Assembly: GCA_910577205.1 (NCBI GenBank)
Contig: CAJTMA010000014.1
Coordinates: 1-8,117, forward strand
Direction: 5' to 3'
Source of the DNA: an uncultured Alphaproteobacteria bacterium
GTDB lineage: Bacteria > Pseudomonadota > Alphaproteobacteria > RF32 > CAG-239
Length of the DNA stretch: 8,117 nt
Of this stretch, positions 7,014 through 8,117 are shown in pieces. The position numbers were made by a program, and so were the translations under genes. The first letter of the stretch is position 1; every line of letters begins with the position of its first letter. Below the pieces are notes generated by a model. The model had not been told where the DNA came from and did no database searches. It worked only from the letters and a program-made list of their open reading frames with translations.

Positions 7014-7045
7014 TGTCATGCTCCGACTTAATCGGAGCATCCAGG
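7014..7045 (+). repeat. REP-like palindrome 1
   Basis: TGTCA, then a 9-bp perfect stem (ATGCTCCGA 7018-7026, TCGGAGCAT 7032-7040) around a CTTAA loop, then CCAGG. The TGTCA...stem...CCAGG layout is that of short dispersed palindromes common in proteobacterial intergenic DNA. It matches element 2, in opposite orientation, at 23 of 32 positions. Confidence 0.7.
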
Positions 7046-7068
7046 TTAACAAATTCGCCTTATATTTA

Positions 7069-7100
7069 CCAGGCCTCCCCGGTCAAGCCGGAGAGTGACA
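7069..7100 (-). repeat. REP-like palindrome 2, inverted relative to 1
   Basis: Read on the minus strand: TGTCA, then CTCTCCGG / CCGGGGAG around a short loop containing CTTGA, then a CCTGG end. It is the same length as element 1 (32 nt), and several stem differences are paired changes that keep the hairpin. With element 1 it forms a head-to-head pair separated by 23 bp, like a BIME. Confidence 0.7.
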
Positions 7101-7125
7101 CTAAAATAGAAAATAATTCCCCAAA

Positions 7126-7179
7126 TGTCATAGCGAGGAGCATCCGAACGTCAGGAACGGATGCGACGTGGCTATCTCA
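7126..7179 (+). repeat. Longer REP-like palindrome
   Basis: TGTCATAGCGAGGAGC leads into a stem of GCATCCG (7140-7146) and CGGATGC (7158-7164), flanked by outer arms ATAGC (7130-7134) and GCTAT (7171-7175), ending GACGTGGCTATCTC. This 'GTCAT-GCGAGGAG ... GACGTGGC-ATCTC' form is a widespread type of dispersed bacterial repeat. Only one copy is in the window, so its repeated nature here is inference. Confidence 0.6.
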
Positions 7180-7228
7180 GCCTATTAATAGAAAAATACC
7201 TTATATTTCACAAACACAACAAAATTAG

Positions 7229-7570
7229 CTATTTGCTTTTATTACGCCAGGAAGTAACCTGCTTCCCAATACTGTCCGTTAAAAGGGATATTTCCGCCAT
7301 CTTTTTAAGCGGCAAAAGTTTTAAATCCACACACATCCGGATTTCAAGTTTTAGCAACTCAAAATCGGCCATAAAATCTTCCAAAATTTCGACTTTACTT
7401 TTGGCTTTATTAGCTCTGTACAAATTCCGGAATAGACACAAAGCATCACGCTTCATATCCTGCCCCAAACTATATTTATATTCGTGAGAAAATTTGCTCG
7501 TTGCTTGGAAAATCAACAACAGCAAGCTATAGCTATCTCTGTAAATTGGCAACTCACTGTACAAAGCCAT
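7229..7570 (-). CDS. avd: DGR accessory variability protein (Avd)
   Basis: The product is 113 residues, almost all predicted helix, slightly shorter than the roughly 128-residue Avd of Bordetella phage. Avd is a small basic four-helix-bundle protein that forms a pentamer, binds the RT and template RNA, and is required for mutagenic cDNA synthesis. Seen here: four helical stretches, about residues 9-30 (YRDSYSLLLLIFQATSKF), 34-55 (GQDMKRDALCLFRNLYRAN), 58-82 (KVEILEDFMADFELLKLEIRM) and 86-108 (PLKKMAEISLLTDSIGKQVTSW), with a lysine-rich tail. The pattern LPIYRDSY...L...K..HEYKYSLGQDMK..A is characteristic of this family and the related 23S-rRNA-intervening-sequence proteins. AGAGGA at 7578-7583 lies 7 nt before the ATG. 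Position between VR gene and template repeat is the standard avd position. The symbol rests on family pattern and context. Confidence 0.88.
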   Translation of the reverse strand: MALYSELPIYRDSYSLLLLIFQATSKFSHEYKYSLGQDMKRDALCLFRNLYRANKAKSKVEILEDFMADFELLKLEIRMCVDLKLLPLKKMAEISLLTDSIGKQVTSWRNKSK

Positions 7571-7612
7571 AAAATCATCCTCTATTTTCGTTGAAATTTC
7601 CTTACCCTAGCA

Positions 7613-7641
7613 TTTTTACGTTTTTTACACGCCTGAGTCAA
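7613..7641 (-). promoter_or_regulatory. Candidate avd promoter
   Basis: On the minus strand TTGACT (7636-7641) is followed by 17 bp and TAAAAA (7613-7618), with the avd start codon about 43 nt further on. The -35 lies inside one arm of the 14-bp inverted repeat, so a hairpin or a dimeric binding protein there could affect initiation. Confidence 0.4.
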
Positions 7642-7669
7642 GCAATTCCCCAAATGAATTGCTTGACTC
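7635..7669. repeat. Perfect 14-bp inverted repeat between target gene and avd
   Basis: GAGTCAAGCAATTC (7635-7648) and GAATTGCTTGACTC (7656-7669) are exact reverse complements around a 7-nt loop. No long T-run follows on either strand, so it is a poor classical terminator. It could be an operator, a weak terminator or attenuator after the target gene, or a processing site. Confidence 0.75.
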
Positions 7670-7689
7670 TTAAAATGCTGTTTTATAAC

Positions 7690-7709
7690 CGCCCCGCTCC
7701 GCGGGGGCG
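7690..7709 (-). repeat. GC-rich hairpin downstream of the variable repeat
   Basis: CGCCCCGC (7690-7697) pairs with GCGGGGGCG (7701-7709) around a 3-nt loop, with one bulged base. It stands 21 nt after the target stop codon and 26 bp past the VR, in otherwise A/T-rich sequence, and has no T-run. GC-rich hairpin or cruciform elements just past the VR stimulate retrohoming in the Bordetella phage DGR. This element fits that role, although it is further from the VR and has a shorter loop. Confidence 0.6.
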
Positions 7710-7730
7710 AAAAGGGGTAAATAGTTAAAG

Positions 7731-8117
7731 TTAAAAAGCGAGAACCGGCCTGACGGAGATATAGTTATAGCCCTTACTGTAGTCGTGCCTATTACCATTA
7801 TTCATACCGAACCTCCACGCACCGTTATTACCGCTCTCGGTAGAGGACCAATAATAATCGCTCCTTACTGTCGTGGCGCTGTAGGTTTTCAAAAGTGTCA
7901 AAGAGGCATCAATTTGTGTTTTTTGTAAATAAATATTCTGCAAATCTCTTATGCTGGGTAAAAACCACTTGTTCTTTTTGCAAAAATCTTTTGTACAGCC
8001 GGCAGGCTGATAATTATTGGTCGCTGTTGCGGCATAAGTTGTACCGTTACAAGTACTTGCCAATATCGCATTGGTATTCAATCGGCCATCAACACCACAA
8101 GTAATCGGGGTTAAATT
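7731..8117 (-). CDS. DGR target protein, C-terminal lectin-like domain (partial)
   Basis: The frame is open from the window edge to the TAA at 7731-7733: 128 residues of the C-terminal end, and it clearly continues upstream. A TTG at 8081 could in principle start it, but the frame stays open before it (ITCGVDGRLN), so I treat the gene as 5'-truncated. The domain carries KKNKWFLPSIRDLQNIY, then YYWSSTES, then AWRFGMNNGNR and a final SVRPVLAF. These are hallmarks of the DUF1566 / Fibrobacter-major-paralog type of C-type-lectin-like fold used as display scaffold in many bacterial DGR targets. Four cysteines (one at the edge, one in STCNG, two in GCTKDFC) suggest an exported protein with disulfides, but no signal peptide is visible because the N-terminus is missing. 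The last 38 residues or so lie in the variable repeat. The likely role is ligand or surface binding; the ligand is unknown. Confidence 0.88.
   Translation of the reverse strand, partial: NLTPITCGVDGRLNTNAILASTCNGTTYAATATNNYQPAGCTKDFCKKNKWFLPSIRDLQNIYLQKTQIDASLTLLKTYSATTVRSDYYWSSTESGNNGAWRFGMNNGNRHDYSKGYNYISVRPVLAF
7736..7755 (-). promoter_or_regulatory. IMH-like sequence at the VR 3' end
   Basis: Read on the minus strand, the last 20 bp of the VR are G/C-rich, contain a single adenine and are identical in the template (6540-6559) and in the second repeat (6284-6303). In characterised DGRs the initiation-of-mutagenic-homing site sits exactly here and sets the direction of transfer. Often it differs slightly from its template partner; here no difference is seen within the repeat. 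Confidence 0.6.
7736..7851 (-). repeat. DGR variable repeat (VR)
   Basis: This 116-bp repeat aligns without gaps to the template at 6540-6655 and lies in the last codons of the target gene, ending 2 bp before its stop codon. Fourteen codons differ from the template and all 14 change the amino acid: Ser, Gly, Gly, Arg, Gly, His, Asp, Tyr, Ser, Gly, Tyr, Tyr, Ile and Ser replace thirteen... Asn, Lys or Tyr template residues in total. Constant stretches (WSSTE, MNNGNR, VRPVLA) would form the scaffold. The promoter-distal end is identical to the template for 20 bp. Confidence 0.95.

Larger units (their letters stand above)
6773..7228. other. Gene-free region between template array and avd
   Basis: I find no credible gene in these 456 bp. 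A plus-strand open frame at 6781-7098 has a low-complexity translation and runs through palindromic repeats. The left part is A/T-rich with the possible template promoter; CCTTTT and AAAAGG around 6827-6842 form a small hairpin. The middle (about 6925-7013) is C-rich on the plus strand. The right part carries three REP-like palindromes listed separately. Confidence 0.7.

Noticed and set aside
6781..7098. Plus-strand open frame of 105 codons
   Set aside because: It passes through C-rich sequence and two REP-like palindromes, has no clear ribosome-binding site and no recognisable domain.
7161..7487. Plus-strand open frame of 108 codons
   Set aside because: It is antisense to avd, which has a good ribosome-binding site and a family-like sequence.
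7690..7709. Rho-independent terminator of the target gene
   Set aside because: No T-run follows the stem on either strand.

Overview
The window looks like chromosomal DNA of an uncultured, probably host-associated alphaproteobacterium with modest G+C. The 5' end of the 16S rRNA has an alphaproteobacterial character (GAACGAACGCTGGCGGCAGG, then GTGGGAACGTACC), and the protein genes are of proteobacterial type. I cannot name a genus from sequence alone.

Layout. Positions 1-447, minus strand: start of an rRNA operon (5' 213 nt of 16S, a leader of about 200 nt, and a near-consensus promoter with an A/T-rich UP-like tract). Positions 715-1251, plus: infC (IF-3), which begins at a rare ATA codon behind a strong Shine-Dalgarno sequence and ends at a textbook terminator. 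Positions 1414-3492, plus: complete ligA (NAD+-dependent DNA ligase), followed by a terminator hairpin. Positions 3638-4381, minus: a six-helix membrane protein of unknown role. Positions 4565-4825, plus: a small helix-turn-helix protein whose stop codon abuts the next gene.

Positions 4826-8117, all on the minus strand, form a diversity-generating retroelement (DGR). In transcription order it holds: the 3' part of a target gene ending in a variable repeat (VR, 7736-7851); a GC-rich hairpin and a perfect 14-bp inverted repeat; avd (7229-7570); a gene-free stretch with REP-like palindromes; two tandem 256-bp units that each carry a template-like repeat; and a DGR-type reverse transcriptase (4826-6124). 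The RNA of the template repeat would be copied by the RT with help from Avd, with errors at adenines, and the cDNA would replace the VR, diversifying the C-terminal lectin-like end of the target protein.

The strongest evidence is the repeat alignment. The VR differs from template B (6540-6655) at 19 positions. All 19 are adenines in the template, and all 14 affected codons change amino acid. The second repeat (6284-6399) cannot be the parent of this VR. It differs from B mainly inside the Asn-codon runs, while the flanks of the two units are about 94% identical. This duplicated, focally diverged template is the most unusual part of the window.
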